Shown here: piece by piece, positions 17,237-26,037 of the stretch | Layout: every line of letters starts with the position of its first letter | Position numbering within the stretch: position 1 is the first letter of the stretch | Assembly: GCA_016741995.1 (NCBI GenBank) | Contig: JACVCO010000008.1 | Coordinates: 62,001-126,000, forward strand | Direction of reading: 5' to 3' | Length of the DNA: 64,000 nucleotides | DNA from: Hydrogenophaga sp. | GTDB taxonomy: Bacteria > Pseudomonadota > Gammaproteobacteria > Burkholderiales > Burkholderiaceae_C | The notes under the pieces: generated by a model | What the model was told of the DNA's origin: nothing | What the model saw: only the letters and a program-made list of their open reading frames with translations | Databases searched by the model: none | Translations under genes and position numbers: made by a program

Positions 17237-17977
17237 TCAGGCGGACAGGGGATCGATGACGAGCTTTTCGCCCTCGGGAGTGCGTTGCAGGCGCACCTGT
17301 GCGGGCTTGCCCTGCAGGGCCGCGGGCAAGGGCACTTCGCTCGTGCGGTAGACACCCGCGATGGACACCAGCTCGGGCGCCATCGCAAGCGAGAAGATGC
17401 GGGCTTCGTCGAAACCGCGCGCCCCCGCGATGGCCTTGCCACGCAGCGGCGCATAAACGTGGATGTGGCCATCGGCGATGACCTCGGCACCCGGGTTCAC
17501 CGGGGCCAGCACCACCAGGTCGCGGCCACGCGCATAGACCTGCTGGCCCGAGCGTAGGGGTTTGTCGACCACCAGGGCCGCAGGGTTCACGGGGGGTGGC
17601 GCGGGGGCGGCCACCGGGGCCTTCTTCGTGGCCACATCGGCACGGGCCAGGGTCAGCCCGTCGGCAAGGGGCAGCCCGGCCGCATGTGCCGCGGTCCGAT
17701 GTGCCTCGTCGCGCGCGTGCACAGCCACCGCACGCAAGCGGTGCTCACGCAACAGCGCCGCCACGGCGGACAAATCCGGCGCCACATCGGACACACCCTG
17801 CAGGTCGATCAGCAAGGGATCGTGATCGAAAAAATCGGGCTGGTCGCCGTAGCGTTCACCGAGTTCGCGGCGCAGCAGATCGAGGTCGTTCGACTTGAGC
17901 AGCAGGGCCAGCAGGGGGAGGTGGGCGCTCTTGAGATCGAAGCTGGCGGGCACTTGGCCGCCCAGGGACACGGGCAT
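17237..17977 (-). CDS. minC: septum site-determining protein MinC
   Basis: FtsZ-ring inhibitor, 246 residues. The N-terminal FtsZ-binding domain (residues 1-~110) includes [19 protein letters not shown]. It is followed by a Pro/Ala-rich linker ([15 protein letters not shown]), and the C-terminal beta-helix starts with [30 protein letters not shown] split over residues ~140-170, which binds MinD and the septum. ATG 17977 gives the usual family start; longer in-frame extensions would run into the repeat-bearing intergenic region. No strong ribosome site is visible. It heads the min operon. Confidence 0.94.
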   Translation of the reverse strand: MPVSLGGQVPASFDLKSAHLPLLALLLKSNDLDLLRRELGERYGDQPDFFDHDPLLIDLQGVSDVAPDLSAVAALLREHRLRAVAVHARDEAHRTAAHAAGLPLADGLTLARADVATKKAPVAAPAPPPVNPAALVVDKPLRSGQQVYARGRDLVVLAPVNPGAEVIADGHIHVYAPLRGKAIAGARGFDEARIFSLAMAPELVSIAGVYRTSEVPLPAALQGKPAQVRLQRTPEGEKLVIDPLSA

Positions 17978-18295
17978 GGACGAAGTCGGGCACGGCGAGA
18001 AAGGCGCGCAGTGTAGCAGCGCGTTTCGACGCCATCGGTGAGCGAACGTGACCGGATGTTGAACAAGTCTGTGGACATCGCTGGCACAACCATGGGCTTG
18101 TCCACAGCGGTGGCGCCGATCGCCGATTTGTCCCCACCGGCGAACACCGGGAAGGGTGCGCTTCACACAGGCTTGTCCGGTTCGCCAAGCCCTTGTCACA
18201 GCAAGAGAAAGGGCGCTTGTCCACAGCGGACAGCGCCCTTCTACTAACTACCACTATCTTTAAAAAGAAAACCAGTTGAAGACAGTGGACAGCGT
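17978..18295. other. 318-nt intergenic region between minC and the spy-like gene, with repeats
   Basis: No gene is seen here. It holds the minCDE promoter region, the terminator at 18209-18240, and a set of related motifs. A 15-nt direct repeat GCTTGTCCACAGCGG occurs at 18096-18110 and 18215-18229. An inverted near-copy of its core, TGTGGACAT, lies at 18070-18078, and partial copies lie near 18131 and 18172. The core TTGTCCACA differs by one base from the DnaA box TTATCCACA. Function unknown. Confidence 0.6.
18209..18240 (-). terminator. intrinsic terminator after the copZ-cueR-spy-like operon
   Basis: A 13-bp inverted repeat, AAGGGCGCTGTCC on the minus strand pairing with GGACAAGCGCCCTT across the loop GCTGT, with one bulged base. 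On the minus strand it is followed by TTTCTCTT. It starts 56 nt after the spy-like stop codon. Confidence 0.65.
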
Positions 18296-18862
18296 TCACA
18301 TGCGGGGTTGGCCGCCGTGGCGGTGCCCGTGCGGGTGTTTGCCATGGGCGTTCATGCCGGTGGGCATCGGGCCGAAACCACGTTGGGCGTCGAAGGCCTT
18401 CTGTTGGGCCGGGTTGAGCTGGGCATAGAAGCCGCGGATGGCGTCGTGGCGCTGGGCCATGGCGCGGTCGCGCTCGGCCTTCAGTGCTTCCAGGCGGTCC
18501 AGGCGCTCGGGGGTGCTGAGCTTGGCCAGGGCCTCGCGGTCGAGGCGGGGCTGGGCCGGGCGCTGAGCGGGCTGCATGCGGGCCACGAACGCGTTCCACG
18601 CGGGTTCCTGTGCGGGGGTGAGTTGCAGGCTGGCTTTCAGGCGGGCCTGGTGGTCGGCGGCGCGTTGTTCCATGCGTTTGGCGTGTTCGGCGCGGCGCTG
18701 CGTACCGTCGGGGCGATGGGCGCGTTGCTCCGGTGCGGCCGTGGTGGCTGCGGGGGCGGCCGCCGGGGCCGGGGCGTTCTGCGCAAAGGCGGTGAATGCC
18801 CCGGCGCTGATGGCGAGGGCGATGGCGGTGGCCGGCAGGGCGCGGGTGAACAGGGTTTTCAT
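18296..18862 (-). CDS. Spy/CpxP-like periplasmic LTXXQ-motif protein with His-rich tail
   Basis: 188 residues. A signal peptide (MKTLFTRALPATAIALAISA, cleavage near residue 28 at AFA) is followed by an Ala/Pro linker and an Arg/Glu/Gln-rich helical domain carrying the two LTxxQ-type motifs, LQLTPAQEPAW and LNPAQQKAF. The last ~20 residues hold a His/Gly-rich tail (HGKHPHGHRHGG) that could bind metal. Spy/CpxP proteins are periplasmic chaperones or stress sensors; related ones accompany metal resistance. It lies 46 nt after cueR on the same strand, so it is probably the third gene of a copper-induced copZ-cueR-spy operon. The metal role is inference. Confidence 0.8.
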   Translation of the reverse strand: MKTLFTRALPATAIALAISAGAFTAFAQNAPAPAAAPAATTAAPEQRAHRPDGTQRRAEHAKRMEQRAADHQARLKASLQLTPAQEPAWNAFVARMQPAQRPAQPRLDREALAKLSTPERLDRLEALKAERDRAMAQRHDAIRGFYAQLNPAQQKAFDAQRGFGPMPTGMNAHGKHPHGHRHGGQPRM

Positions 18863-18908
18863 GAGGCACTCCTTGCAGTGAGGGCACCACCGGGCTGGTG
18901 GCGTGGGG

Positions 18909-19385
18909 TCACTGTGCGCCGCATCTGTGCAGCAACTGGGGAGCTTCTGTGGACGGGTTGTAAAGATGTTTGTCGCTTGCGCCGCCGAGGTCGTCGAGGA
19001 TGGGGCAATCGGGGCGCTGGTTGCCGGGGCAACGCTGCACCAGGTCCTGCAGGGTGCGGCGCATGGCTTGCAAGGCCGCGATGCGTTCGTCCAGGTCGTC
19101 GATGTGGCGCTGCGCGATGCGCTTGACGGTTTCGCTGCTGCGACGGCGGTTGTGCCAGAGGTTGACGAGCGTGCGGATCTCGTCGAGTGTGAAACCCATG
19201 TCGCGCGCACGGCGGACGAATCGCAGCGTGTGCACCTCCGCCTCGCCGTACTGGCGGTAGTTGCCTTCGGTGCGTGGCACGTCGCCCAGCAGGCCCAGGC
19301 CTTCGTAGTGGCGCAGCATCTTCGGCGAGATGCCACTGAGGTGGGCGGCTTGGCCGATGTTCACCGGCCATGTGGTGGCGCTCAT
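18909..19385 (-). CDS. cueR: MerR-family copper(I)-responsive regulator, CueR-like
   Basis: 158-residue MerR protein: N-terminal winged helix (residues ~9-70, NIGQAAHLSGISPKMLRHYE), a coiled-coil dimerisation helix (~80-118) and the metal-binding loop. Cys119 and Cys127 in CPGNQRPDC have the same 7-residue spacing as the copper-binding Cys112/Cys120 of E. coli CueR. Its ATG overlaps the copZ stop (ATGA at 19382-19385). It would activate the two divergent promoters in 19583-19703 by untwisting their 19-bp spacers. The C-terminal tail after Cys127 is longer than in E. coli and carries one more Cys near the end. Confidence 0.9.
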   Translation of the reverse strand: MSATTWPVNIGQAAHLSGISPKMLRHYEGLGLLGDVPRTEGNYRQYGEAEVHTLRFVRRARDMGFTLDEIRTLVNLWHNRRRSSETVKRIAQRHIDDLDERIAALQAMRRTLQDLVQRCPGNQRPDCPILDDLGGASDKHLYNPSTEAPQLLHRCGAQ

Positions 19386-19582
19386 GGCGCCGACACCGCG
19401 TAGCCTTCTTCGCGGATGGCCTCGGCAATCTTGTCGCGCGCTTGTTGGCTGTCCACTTCCACGCGGTTCTGCGGTCGGTCGATGCGCACCTCCGCCTGCG
19501 GATCGAGTTGTTTGATGGCGGTGGTGACGGCGCGTTCGCAGTGGCCGCAGGTCATGCCCTGCACGGTGAAGATCTGGTTCAT
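19382..19582 (-). CDS. copZ: copper chaperone, heavy-metal-associated domain protein (CopZ)
   Basis: 66-residue ferredoxin-like HMA domain. The metal site is MTCGHC with Cys12 and Cys15, followed by the usual beta-alpha-beta pattern ending in GYAV. It delivers Cu(I) to the CopA ATPase or to CueR in the cytoplasm. GGAG lies 8 nt before the ATG. First gene of the minus-strand operon, divergent from copA, under a MerR-type promoter (-35 TTGACC, 19-bp spacer, -10 GAGAAT). Confidence 0.93.
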   Translation of the reverse strand: MNQIFTVQGMTCGHCERAVTTAIKQLDPQAEVRIDRPQNRVEVDSQQARDKIAEAIREEGYAVSAP

Positions 19583-19610
19583 GGTGGTGCTCCGGGTTCG
19601 GTGACGCGCC

Positions 19611-19641
19611 ATTCTCAAGCTTGACACGGTGTCAAGGTCAA
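19611..19641 (-). promoter_or_regulatory. copZ-cueR promoter with CueR-type operator
   Basis: On the minus strand, -35 TTGACC (19641-19636) and -10 GAGAAT (19616-19611) are separated by 19 bp instead of 17, the mark of MerR-activated promoters. A perfect palindrome, CTTGACAC-G-GTGTCAAG (19620-19636), fills the spacer. Confidence 0.8.
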
Positions 19642-19665
19642 GGGAATGGGTTTGTTCGAGCGGGC

Positions 19666-19696
19666 TTGACCTTGCCATGGTGTCAAGGTGCACCAT
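19666..19696 (+). promoter_or_regulatory. copA promoter with CueR-type operator
   Basis: -35 TTGACC (19666-19671), a 19-bp spacer and a weak -10, CACCAT (19691-19696). The dyad ACCTTG-N9-CAAGGT occupies 19669-19689. Transcription would begin about at the ATG at 19704, giving a leaderless copA mRNA. Confidence 0.75.
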
Positions 19697-19703
19697 GCCG
19701 GCC

Positions 19704-21950
19704 ATGAACACGAACACCCTGCCGGGCAGCACCGGCTTTCAAGCCATCGATCTGGGCATCGGTGGCATGACCTGCGCATCGTGCGTGGGCCGTGTGGAAC
19801 GGGCCTTGCGCAAGCAGCCCGGTGTGGTGGAGGCCAGCGTGAACCTGGCGACCGAAACCGCGCGCGTGACGGTGAACGGAGCCGACGACGCGATGGCCGC
19901 GCGTTTGAAGCGCGCCGTGCGCGATGCGGGCTATGAGCCGCGGGCTGTCGAGTCAGATGCCGATCCCGGTGCGGTGCGTTGGCTGGGTGTGCCGCGCCAT
20001 GCGTGGCCTGTGCTCCTGGCCGCCTTGCTGTCGGCGCCGTTGGTGGTGCCCATGGTGGGTGACCTGCTGGGTAAACACTGGATGTTGCCGGCGCTGTGGC
20101 AGTTTCTGCTGGCCACGCCGGTGCAGTTCGTGCTGGGCGCGCGTTTCTACCGCGGTGCGTGGCACGCGCTGAAGGCGCGCACCGGCAACATGGAACTGTT
20201 GGTGGCCATCGGCACCACGGCGGGTTGGGCGCTGTCCACCTGGTTGTGGTGGCGCGCCGAACCGGGCGAGATGGTTCATCTGTATTACGAAGGATCGGCC
20301 GTCATCGTCACCCTGGTGTTGTTCGGCAAATGGCTCGAGGCGCGCGCCAAGCGCCAGACGACCGAAGCGATCCGTGCGTTGCAGGCCTTGCGGCCCGAGC
20401 GCGCGCGCCTGTTGCCTGACGGTGTGCGCCGCACGGCGGTGGTGGAGGTTCCGGTGGACGAGCTGCTGCCGGGCGATCACATCCAGGTGTTGCCGGGCGA
20501 GCGTTTCGCGGCCGATGGCGAGGTGATCGATGGCCACACGCAGGCCGACGAATCCATGCTCACGGGCGAAGCCATGCCGGTGGCCAAGGCGCCGGGCAGT
20601 GTGGTCACCGGCGGCTCGCTCAACGGCGAAGGACTGGTGACGGTGAAGGTGCGCGCCAGTGGCGCCCGATCGGTGCTGGCGCACATCATCGCGCTGGTGC
20701 AGGACGCACAGGCCGGCAAGGCGCCGGTGCAGCGCCTGGTGGACCGCGTGGCCGCGGTGTTCGTGCCGGTGGTGCTGTCGATCGGTGTGGTCACCTTACT
20801 GGCCTGGCTGTGGGCCGGTGCGCCACTGGAAGAGGCGATGCAGCACGCCGTGGCGGTGCTGGTGATTGCCTGCCCTTGTGCCCTGGGCCTGGCCACGCCC
20901 GCGGCGATCATGGCGGGCACAGGTGTGGCTGCGAAACACGGCATCCTGATCCGCGACGCCGAGGCGCTGGAGGTGGCCCACCGCGTGCAGGCCGTGGCCT
21001 TCGACAAGACCGGCACGCTCACGGAGGGTCGCGCGCGCCTGCTCTCGTTGCAGGCGGCACCGGGGCGCGACGATGCGGTGCTGCTGGCGCAGGCGGCGGC
21101 GTTGCAATCGGGCAGTGCGCACCCGTTGGCGCAGGCCGTGATGAACGCGGCACGCGAGCGCGGCCTCGCGTGGCCGCAGGCGCAAGGCCTGCAATCGGTG
21201 ACGGGCCGCGGCGTGCAGGCCACCGTGGCAGAACAGGCCTTGTTGCTGGGCAGCCTGCGCTGGATGGAGTCGCTGGGCATCTCCCTGGGGGCACTCGAAC
21301 CTGCGGCACACGCTGCGCTGGCCCGGGGGGCCTCGGTGTCGGTGCTCGCGCAGGCCGGTGGCCCGGCGCTTGCGGTGCTGGCTTTCGGTGACGAGCCCAA
21401 GGCCGGTGCGGCCGATGCGATCGCCGCGCTGCGCGAACGCGGCCTGCAACTCTCGCTGGTGTCGGGCGACAACCGCGCCGCCGCCGAGGCCATGGCCGGG
21501 CGCCTGGGCCTGCACACCCACGAGGTGCTGGCCGAGGTGCTGCCGGCCGACAAGGCGGCCGCGATCCGTCACCTGCAGCGGGGCGAAGGGCACCCGCGTG
21601 TGGTGGCCATGGTGGGCGATGGCGTGAACGATGCACCCGCGCTGGCCGCGGCCGACGTGGGCCTGGCCATGGGACACACCGATGGCGCCAGCGCCGACGT
21701 GGCGATGCACGCCGCCGGCATCACGCTGATGCGGGGTGATCCGCGGCTGGTGGGGGCGGCGCTGGACATCTCGCGCCGCACCGTGCGCAAGATCCGGCAG
21801 AACCTGTTCTGGGCCTTCGTCTACAACGTGGCCGGCATTCCGCTCGCGGCGCTGGGTTTCCTGAACCCGGTGGTGGCCGGCGCGGCCATGGCCTTGAGCT
21901 CGGTGAGCGTGATGGCCAACGCCTTGCTGCTCAAGCGCTGGCGGCCTTGA
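19704..21950 (+). CDS. copA: copper-translocating P1B-type ATPase CopA
   Basis: Cu(I) efflux pump in the inner membrane, 748 residues from ATG 19704. One N-terminal HMA domain has GMTCASC (Cys24, Cys27). The TGE actuator motif is in LTGEAMP, the membrane CPC metal motif is Cys390-Pro-Cys392, the phosphorylated Asp is Asp434 in DKTGTLT, HP is in SAHPLA, and the hinge is [10 protein letters not shown]. An in-frame ATG at 19695 is possible, but the predicted transcription start lies at 19703-19704, favouring a leaderless start at 19704. Divergent from copZ-cueR and preceded by a CueR-type operator, so copper-inducible. Confidence 0.95.
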   Translation: MNTNTLPGSTGFQAIDLGIGGMTCASCVGRVERALRKQPGVVEASVNLATETARVTVNGADDAMAARLKRAVRDAGYEPRAVESDADPGAVRWLGVPRHAWPVLLAALLSAPLVVPMVGDLLGKHWMLPALWQFLLATPVQFVLGARFYRGAWHALKARTGNMELLVAIGTTAGWALSTWLWWRAEPGEMVHLYYEGSAVIVTLVLFGKWLEARAKRQTTEAIRALQALRPERARLLPDGVRRTAVVEVPVDELLPGDHIQVLPGERFAADGEVIDGHTQADESMLTGEAMPVAKAPGSVVTGGSLNGEGLVTVKVRASGARSVLAHIIALVQDAQAGKAPVQRLVDRVAAVFVPVVLSIGVVTLLAWLWAGAPLEEAMQHAVAVLVIACPCALGLATPAAIMAGTGVAAKHGILIRDAEALEVAHRVQAVAFDKTGTLTEGRARLLSLQAAPGRDDAVLLAQAAALQSGSAHPLAQAVMNAARERGLAWPQAQGLQSVTGRGVQATVAEQALLLGSLRWMESLGISLGALEPAAHAALARGASVSVLAQAGGPALAVLAFGDEPKAGAADAIAALRERGLQLSLVSGDNRAAAEAMAGRLGLHTHEVLAEVLPADKAAAIRHLQRGEGHPRVVAMVGDGVNDAPALAAADVGLAMGHTDGASADVAMHAAGITLMRGDPRLVGAALDISRRTVRKIRQNLFWAFVYNVAGIPLAALGFLNPVVAGAAMALSSVSVMANALLLKRWRP

Positions 21951-21980
21951 CGCGGGATGCCGCGTGCCAGGGCAGCACGC

Positions 21981-23342
21981 TCAGCCGCGCAGCGCCACCA
22001 GCAGTTCATCGAACACCGAGAGCAGCGTCGCCACGTCGGCCGCTGTGGTTTCGGGGCTCACCAGCATCATGCTGTGGAAGGGCGTGAGCAGCACGCCGCG
22101 GTTGAGCATGAACAGGTGCGTGAGCGCCTCGAGTTCGCCTTGCGCGAGGTCGCGCACGTCCTGCGCGTGGCGCGGGGTGTGCGGCATGAACTGCAGCTCC
22201 AGGCGCGCACCCAGGCGTGTCACCGTCCAGGGCCGCTGCGCTGCGCCGATGCGGCGCACCAGGCCGTCTTCGAGCGTGGTGGCGAGCGCGAGCATGTGGC
22301 GGTAGTTGGGTTCGGTGTGCAGGTGCGTGAGCGCGGCGTCGAGCGCGGCCAGGGCCAGCGGGTTGCCCGCGAGCGTGGTGCCGATGCCGCTGTGGCCTTC
22401 GGGCGCTGCGTCCTTGGCCACGGCCATGCGCGCGCCGAGGGCGTGCGTGAAGCCGTACACCGCGCAGGGCAGGCCACCGGCCACGGCCTTGCCCACCACC
22501 AGCACGTCGGGCGCAAGGCCGTGCGCGCGCGCGTAGCCGCCGAGCGCGGTGGAGATGGTGTGGGTCTCGTCCATCACGAACAGCGCGCCGTGGCGGTGGC
22601 ACAGGTCGCGCGCGGCGGGCCAGAAGCCGTCGGCCGGGGGCACCAGGCCGAAGTTCGTGAGCGCGGGCTCGGCCAGCAGGCAGGCCACGTCGCCGTGCGA
22701 GAGCGCGGCCTCGAGTGCGGCGATGTCGTTGAACGGCACCACGCGCGTGTGGGCGTGGTGGTCGTGCACCTGGCCCAGCACCGAGGGGCGCCGCACCGTG
22801 GACCCTGTGGCTGGATCGAGATCCACCAGCGTGTCGTCGACCGCACCGTGGTAGCAGCCGTCGAACACCAGCAGCGTGGGCCGCTGCGTGATGGCGCGTG
22901 CCCAGCGCAGCACGAAGCGGTTGGCGTCGCTGGCGGTGAGGGCCATCTGCCACAGCGGCAGGCCGAACACGCGTTCGAGCGCGTCGCCCACCGCCACCGC
23001 GCGCGTGGACGGCAGCATGCAGGTGAGGCCCTGCACGGCCTGCTCGGCAATGGCCCGCGCCAACGGCGCCGGGCTGTGGCCGAACATGGCGCCGGTGTCG
23101 CCGAGGCAGAAGTCGGCGTGGCGCAGGCCGTCGGCGCAGATGAGCGTGGCGCCCTGCGCGTGCCGCACCGCCAGCGTGGCGGGTGTGGGCCAGTCGCGCA
23201 TCCAGTGCAGTGGCACGCCGAACAGGTAGTGCGCGCGCGCCGCGTCGGCCTGTGCCACGGAACGCGGGTGGGTGGCGATGAAGCGCTCGCGCTCGGCCTG
23301 TTGCAAGGCCGCGATGCGTGGCGGGGCGATGGCGTCGTTCAT
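21981..23342 (-). CDS. class III PLP aminotransferase, glutamate-1-semialdehyde aminomutase-like
   Basis: 453-residue fold-type I PLP enzyme. HemL-like features: TLICADGLRHADFCLGDTGAMFGHSP split over residues ~65-90, GCYHGAVDDTL where the PLP phosphate-binding segment lies, the cofactor Asp in FVMDETHT, and the Schiff-base Lys in VGKAVAGGLP near residue 285. It is not HemL itself: sequence and length differ and no heme genes are near. It may be a transaminase or aminomutase of unknown substrate. A -10-like TAGAGT ends 6 nt before the ATG, suggesting a leaderless mRNA. Divergent from the MFS transporter at 23448, which could move its substrate or product. Confidence 0.82.
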   Translation of the reverse strand: MNDAIAPPRIAALQQAERERFIATHPRSVAQADAARAHYLFGVPLHWMRDWPTPATLAVRHAQGATLICADGLRHADFCLGDTGAMFGHSPAPLARAIAEQAVQGLTCMLPSTRAVAVGDALERVFGLPLWQMALTASDANRFVLRWARAITQRPTLLVFDGCYHGAVDDTLVDLDPATGSTVRRPSVLGQVHDHHAHTRVVPFNDIAALEAALSHGDVACLLAEPALTNFGLVPPADGFWPAARDLCHRHGALFVMDETHTISTALGGYARAHGLAPDVLVVGKAVAGGLPCAVYGFTHALGARMAVAKDAAPEGHSGIGTTLAGNPLALAALDAALTHLHTEPNYRHMLALATTLEDGLVRRIGAAQRPWTVTRLGARLELQFMPHTPRHAQDVRDLAQGELEALTHLFMLNRGVLLTPFHSMMLVSPETTAADVATLLSVFDELLVALRG

Positions 23343-23447
23343 GAAGCCACTCTAAGGCGCGACACGGGAACACAGAGGGCCAGTGCGCGCGCGCTGCGGT
23401 GGACCGGCGCGACAGGCCGGGCCCGGGATCGTGCCGACAATCGCCCC

Positions 23448-24638
23448 ATGCCGGCCGACACCCCGACCCACCTGCTGCGCCTGGCGCTGGCCTTGTCGCT
23501 CGGCGCGGCGGTCTCGCTGGGCATCACGCGCTTCTCTTACGGCCTGCTGCTGCCGCCGATGCGTGCGGACCTGGGTTGGAGCTACACGCTCGCCGGCGCA
23601 ATGAACACGGCCAATGCGGTGGGCTACCTGCTCGGGGCCTTGCTGGTGCCGCGGCTGTTGGCGGCGGGGCAGGCGGCGCGGGTGTTCGTGCTCGCGGGCT
23701 GGGCGGGGGCGCTGGTGATGGCCTCCAGCGGCTTCTTCACCGCCGCCCCTGCGTTGCTCGCGCAGCGCGTGGTGGCGGGCACGTTGAGCGCGCTGGTGTT
23801 CGTGGCCGGCGGTTTGCTGGCGGCACGCCTGGCCGCGCGCGACGCCGGACGCGGCAGCCTGTTGCTGGGGCTGTACTACGGCGGCACGGGTTTCGGCATC
23901 GCGGCCTCCGCGCTGGCCGTGCCCCCGTTGCTGCACGCCGCGGGCGGCGCCCCGCACGCCTGGGCCTGGGCGTGGTGGGGCCTGGCGTTGCTGTGCGCGT
24001 TGGCCGCCTGGGGCATGGCCTGGCCCGCGCGGGCTCTGGCGGATGGCCCGGCGGCGGCCACGGCGGGCCCAGGGGCGCCGGACCGTGTGGCGCGCGCCGC
24101 CGACATGGGCTGGGCGCTGGCGGGGTACGCGCTGTTCGGCGTGGGCTACATCGGCTACATGACCTTCTCGATCGCGCTGCTGCGCGAGCAGGGCCTGTCG
24201 GCCACGGGCATCACGGTCTACTACACGCTGCTCGGCGCGGCGGTGGTGGTGGCGCCGCGCCTGTGGGCCGGCCTGCTCGATCGCGAGCGCGGCGGTGGCG
24301 CGCTGGCGCGACTCAACGCCTGGCTCGCGCTGGCGGCGCTGCTGCCGGTGTTGGGCGGTGGCTGGCCACTGGCCATGTTGTCGGGCCTGTTGTTCGGGGC
24401 GGTGTTTCTCTCGGTGGTGGCTTCCACCACGGCCTTCGTGCGCCACAACCTGCCGAGCGCGCAATGGGCGCGCGGCATCGGGGCCTTCACCGTGTGTTTT
24501 GCGCTGGGCCAGATCGTGGGCCCGGTGGTGGTGGGCCTGATCAGCGACGGCCCCGGCGGCCTGGCGCGCGGCCTGGTGTTCTCGGCCGCGGCGCTGGCCC
24601 TGGGGGCGGTGTTCGCCTGGCGCCAGCGCCCGCTGTGA
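23448..24638 (+). CDS. MFS transporter, YbfB/YjiJ-like
   Basis: 396-residue inner-membrane carrier with about 12 hydrophobic segments. The start LGAAVSLGITRFSYGLLLPPMRADLGW split over residues ~18-45, followed by AGAMNTANAVGYLLGA, is typical of the YbfB/YjiJ branch of the major facilitator superfamily. Substrate unknown. GACAAT (23436-23441) ends 6 nt before the ATG and there is no ribosome site, so translation may begin on a leaderless message. Divergent from the aminomutase-like gene. Base composition is extremely G+C-rich. Confidence 0.85.
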   Translation: MPADTPTHLLRLALALSLGAAVSLGITRFSYGLLLPPMRADLGWSYTLAGAMNTANAVGYLLGALLVPRLLAAGQAARVFVLAGWAGALVMASSGFFTAAPALLAQRVVAGTLSALVFVAGGLLAARLAARDAGRGSLLLGLYYGGTGFGIAASALAVPPLLHAAGGAPHAWAWAWWGLALLCALAAWGMAWPARALADGPAAATAGPGAPDRVARAADMGWALAGYALFGVGYIGYMTFSIALLREQGLSATGITVYYTLLGAAVVVAPRLWAGLLDRERGGGALARLNAWLALAALLPVLGGGWPLAMLSGLLFGAVFLSVVASTTAFVRHNLPSAQWARGIGAFTVCFALGQIVGPVVVGLISDGPGGLARGLVFSAAALALGAVFAWRQRPL

Positions 24639-24708
24639 GGGCGCGGCGGCGCCTCGAACGGCGGGCCGCGCCCCTGGCCGTTCCCTGTTCGCTGGGCACA
24701 ATTTCGGC

Positions 24709-26028
24709 ATGCGCCGACCGCTTCGCCTCGCCCTCTGGTTCGCCGTGCCCGCGCTGTTGCTGGCCGCGGCCGGCGTGGCCCTGAACCGCTGGATCGCGAG
24801 CGACGATTTCCGCGCGCGGCTGGGCGCGGTGGCGAGCGAGGCGCTGGGTGCGCCGGTGCGCGCGCAAGGCCTGTCGCTCGCGCTGTGGCCCCTGCCGGCG
24901 GTGGCGGTCGACGGGCTGAGCATCCAGGCGCACACGCCGCTGTCGCTGCAGCGCGTGGAGTTGCGCCCGCGCTGGTTGCCGCTGCTCTCCGGGCAGCTGC
25001 GCGTGCAGACGCTGGTGGTGCGCCAGGCCGTTTTGCCCGAGGCCACGATCGCGCTGCTGGGCGCCCGCGCGAGCGAGCGCAACGGCGGCGCGGCCGGTGG
25101 GCCCGGCGACAGCGAGGACGCCCTCGATTTCTCGCTGCTGCCGCGCGAGCTGGTGCTCGACGAAGTGACCTGGCTCGCGGCCGACGGCGCGCGCACCACG
25201 GTGAATGCGCAACTGCGCCTGGACGCCGATGGCTGGCCGCGCGAGGCCGAGATGAGCATCGTGGTCGGGGCCCTGCGTGGCACCACCCTGCGCCTGGCGC
25301 GCGAGGGCGATGCCACGGCCTGGAACCTGGACGCGAGGCTCGGCGGCGGCCGCATCCGCGGGCCGCTGAACGTGGGCCTGCCCGCGCCCGACGCGAAGCA
25401 ACGCCGTGTGGCATTGACGGGCCACCTGCAGACGGAGGGCGTGGAGGTGTCGGCGCTCACCGCGCCGCGCCGCACGCTCACCGGGCGGCTGCAGGCGCGC
25501 ACCGAGATCGCGGCGCAGTTCCCCGAGCGCGTGAGCGCCGACGCTCTGGTGGCCGCGCTGCGCACCGAGACCACCTTCACGGTGAACGACGCGGTCATCA
25601 ACGGCCTGGACCTGGCCCGCGCGGTGAGCACCGTGGGCCTGTCGCACGGCGGCAGCACGTCGCTGGACACGCTGGCCGGCCAGGTGAGCACACGCGGCAA
25701 GGCGATCGCGCTGACGAACCTGGTGGCCAGCTCGGGCGTGCTGGCCGCCACCGGCGACGTGAACATCTCGCCCGCGCGCGCCCTCTCGGGCCGCGTGCGC
25801 GTGGACATGACGCGCGGCGCCGCGGGCCAGGTGGTGGGTGTGCCGCTGGCCGTGGGCGGCACGCTCGATGACCCCCAGGTCACGCTCACGCGCGCGGCGC
25901 TGCTGGGTGCGGCCATCGGCACCGCGGTGATGCCGGGCGTGGGTACGGGCGCGGGCGCCAACCTGGGTGACCGCCTGGGCGAAGGCCTCAAGGGCCTGTT
26001 CGGTGGCGGGCGCGAAGGGAAGCGCTGA
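24709..26028 (+). CDS. AsmA-like envelope protein
   Basis: 439 residues with an N-terminal membrane anchor (LALWFAVPALLLAAAGVAL, residues ~6-24) and a large periplasmic part. The region after the anchor (LGAPVRAQGLSLALWPLPAVAVDGLSI split over ~47-75) and the later TLTGRLQARTEIAAQFPER and VTLTRAALLGAAIGTAVMPG blocks fit the AsmA family, proteins that affect outer-membrane or phospholipid homeostasis. Shorter than E. coli AsmA (617). CACAAT (24697-24702) ends 6 nt before the ATG. Converges with the ATP-grasp gene with a 9-nt gap. Confidence 0.82.
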   Translation: MRRPLRLALWFAVPALLLAAAGVALNRWIASDDFRARLGAVASEALGAPVRAQGLSLALWPLPAVAVDGLSIQAHTPLSLQRVELRPRWLPLLSGQLRVQTLVVRQAVLPEATIALLGARASERNGGAAGGPGDSEDALDFSLLPRELVLDEVTWLAADGARTTVNAQLRLDADGWPREAEMSIVVGALRGTTLRLAREGDATAWNLDARLGGGRIRGPLNVGLPAPDAKQRRVALTGHLQTEGVEVSALTAPRRTLTGRLQARTEIAAQFPERVSADALVAALRTETTFTVNDAVINGLDLARAVSTVGLSHGGSTSLDTLAGQVSTRGKAIALTNLVASSGVLAATGDVNISPARALSGRVRVDMTRGAAGQVVGVPLAVGGTLDDPQVTLTRAALLGAAIGTAVMPGVGTGAGANLGDRLGEGLKGLFGGGREGKR

Positions 26029-26037
26029 CCGGATCGA

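Noticed and set aside
18060-18240. Replication origin (oriC) because of DnaA-box-like motifs
   Set aside because: Only two or three imperfect boxes, no AT-rich unwinding region, no dnaA/dnaN beside it, and one box is part of a terminator stem.
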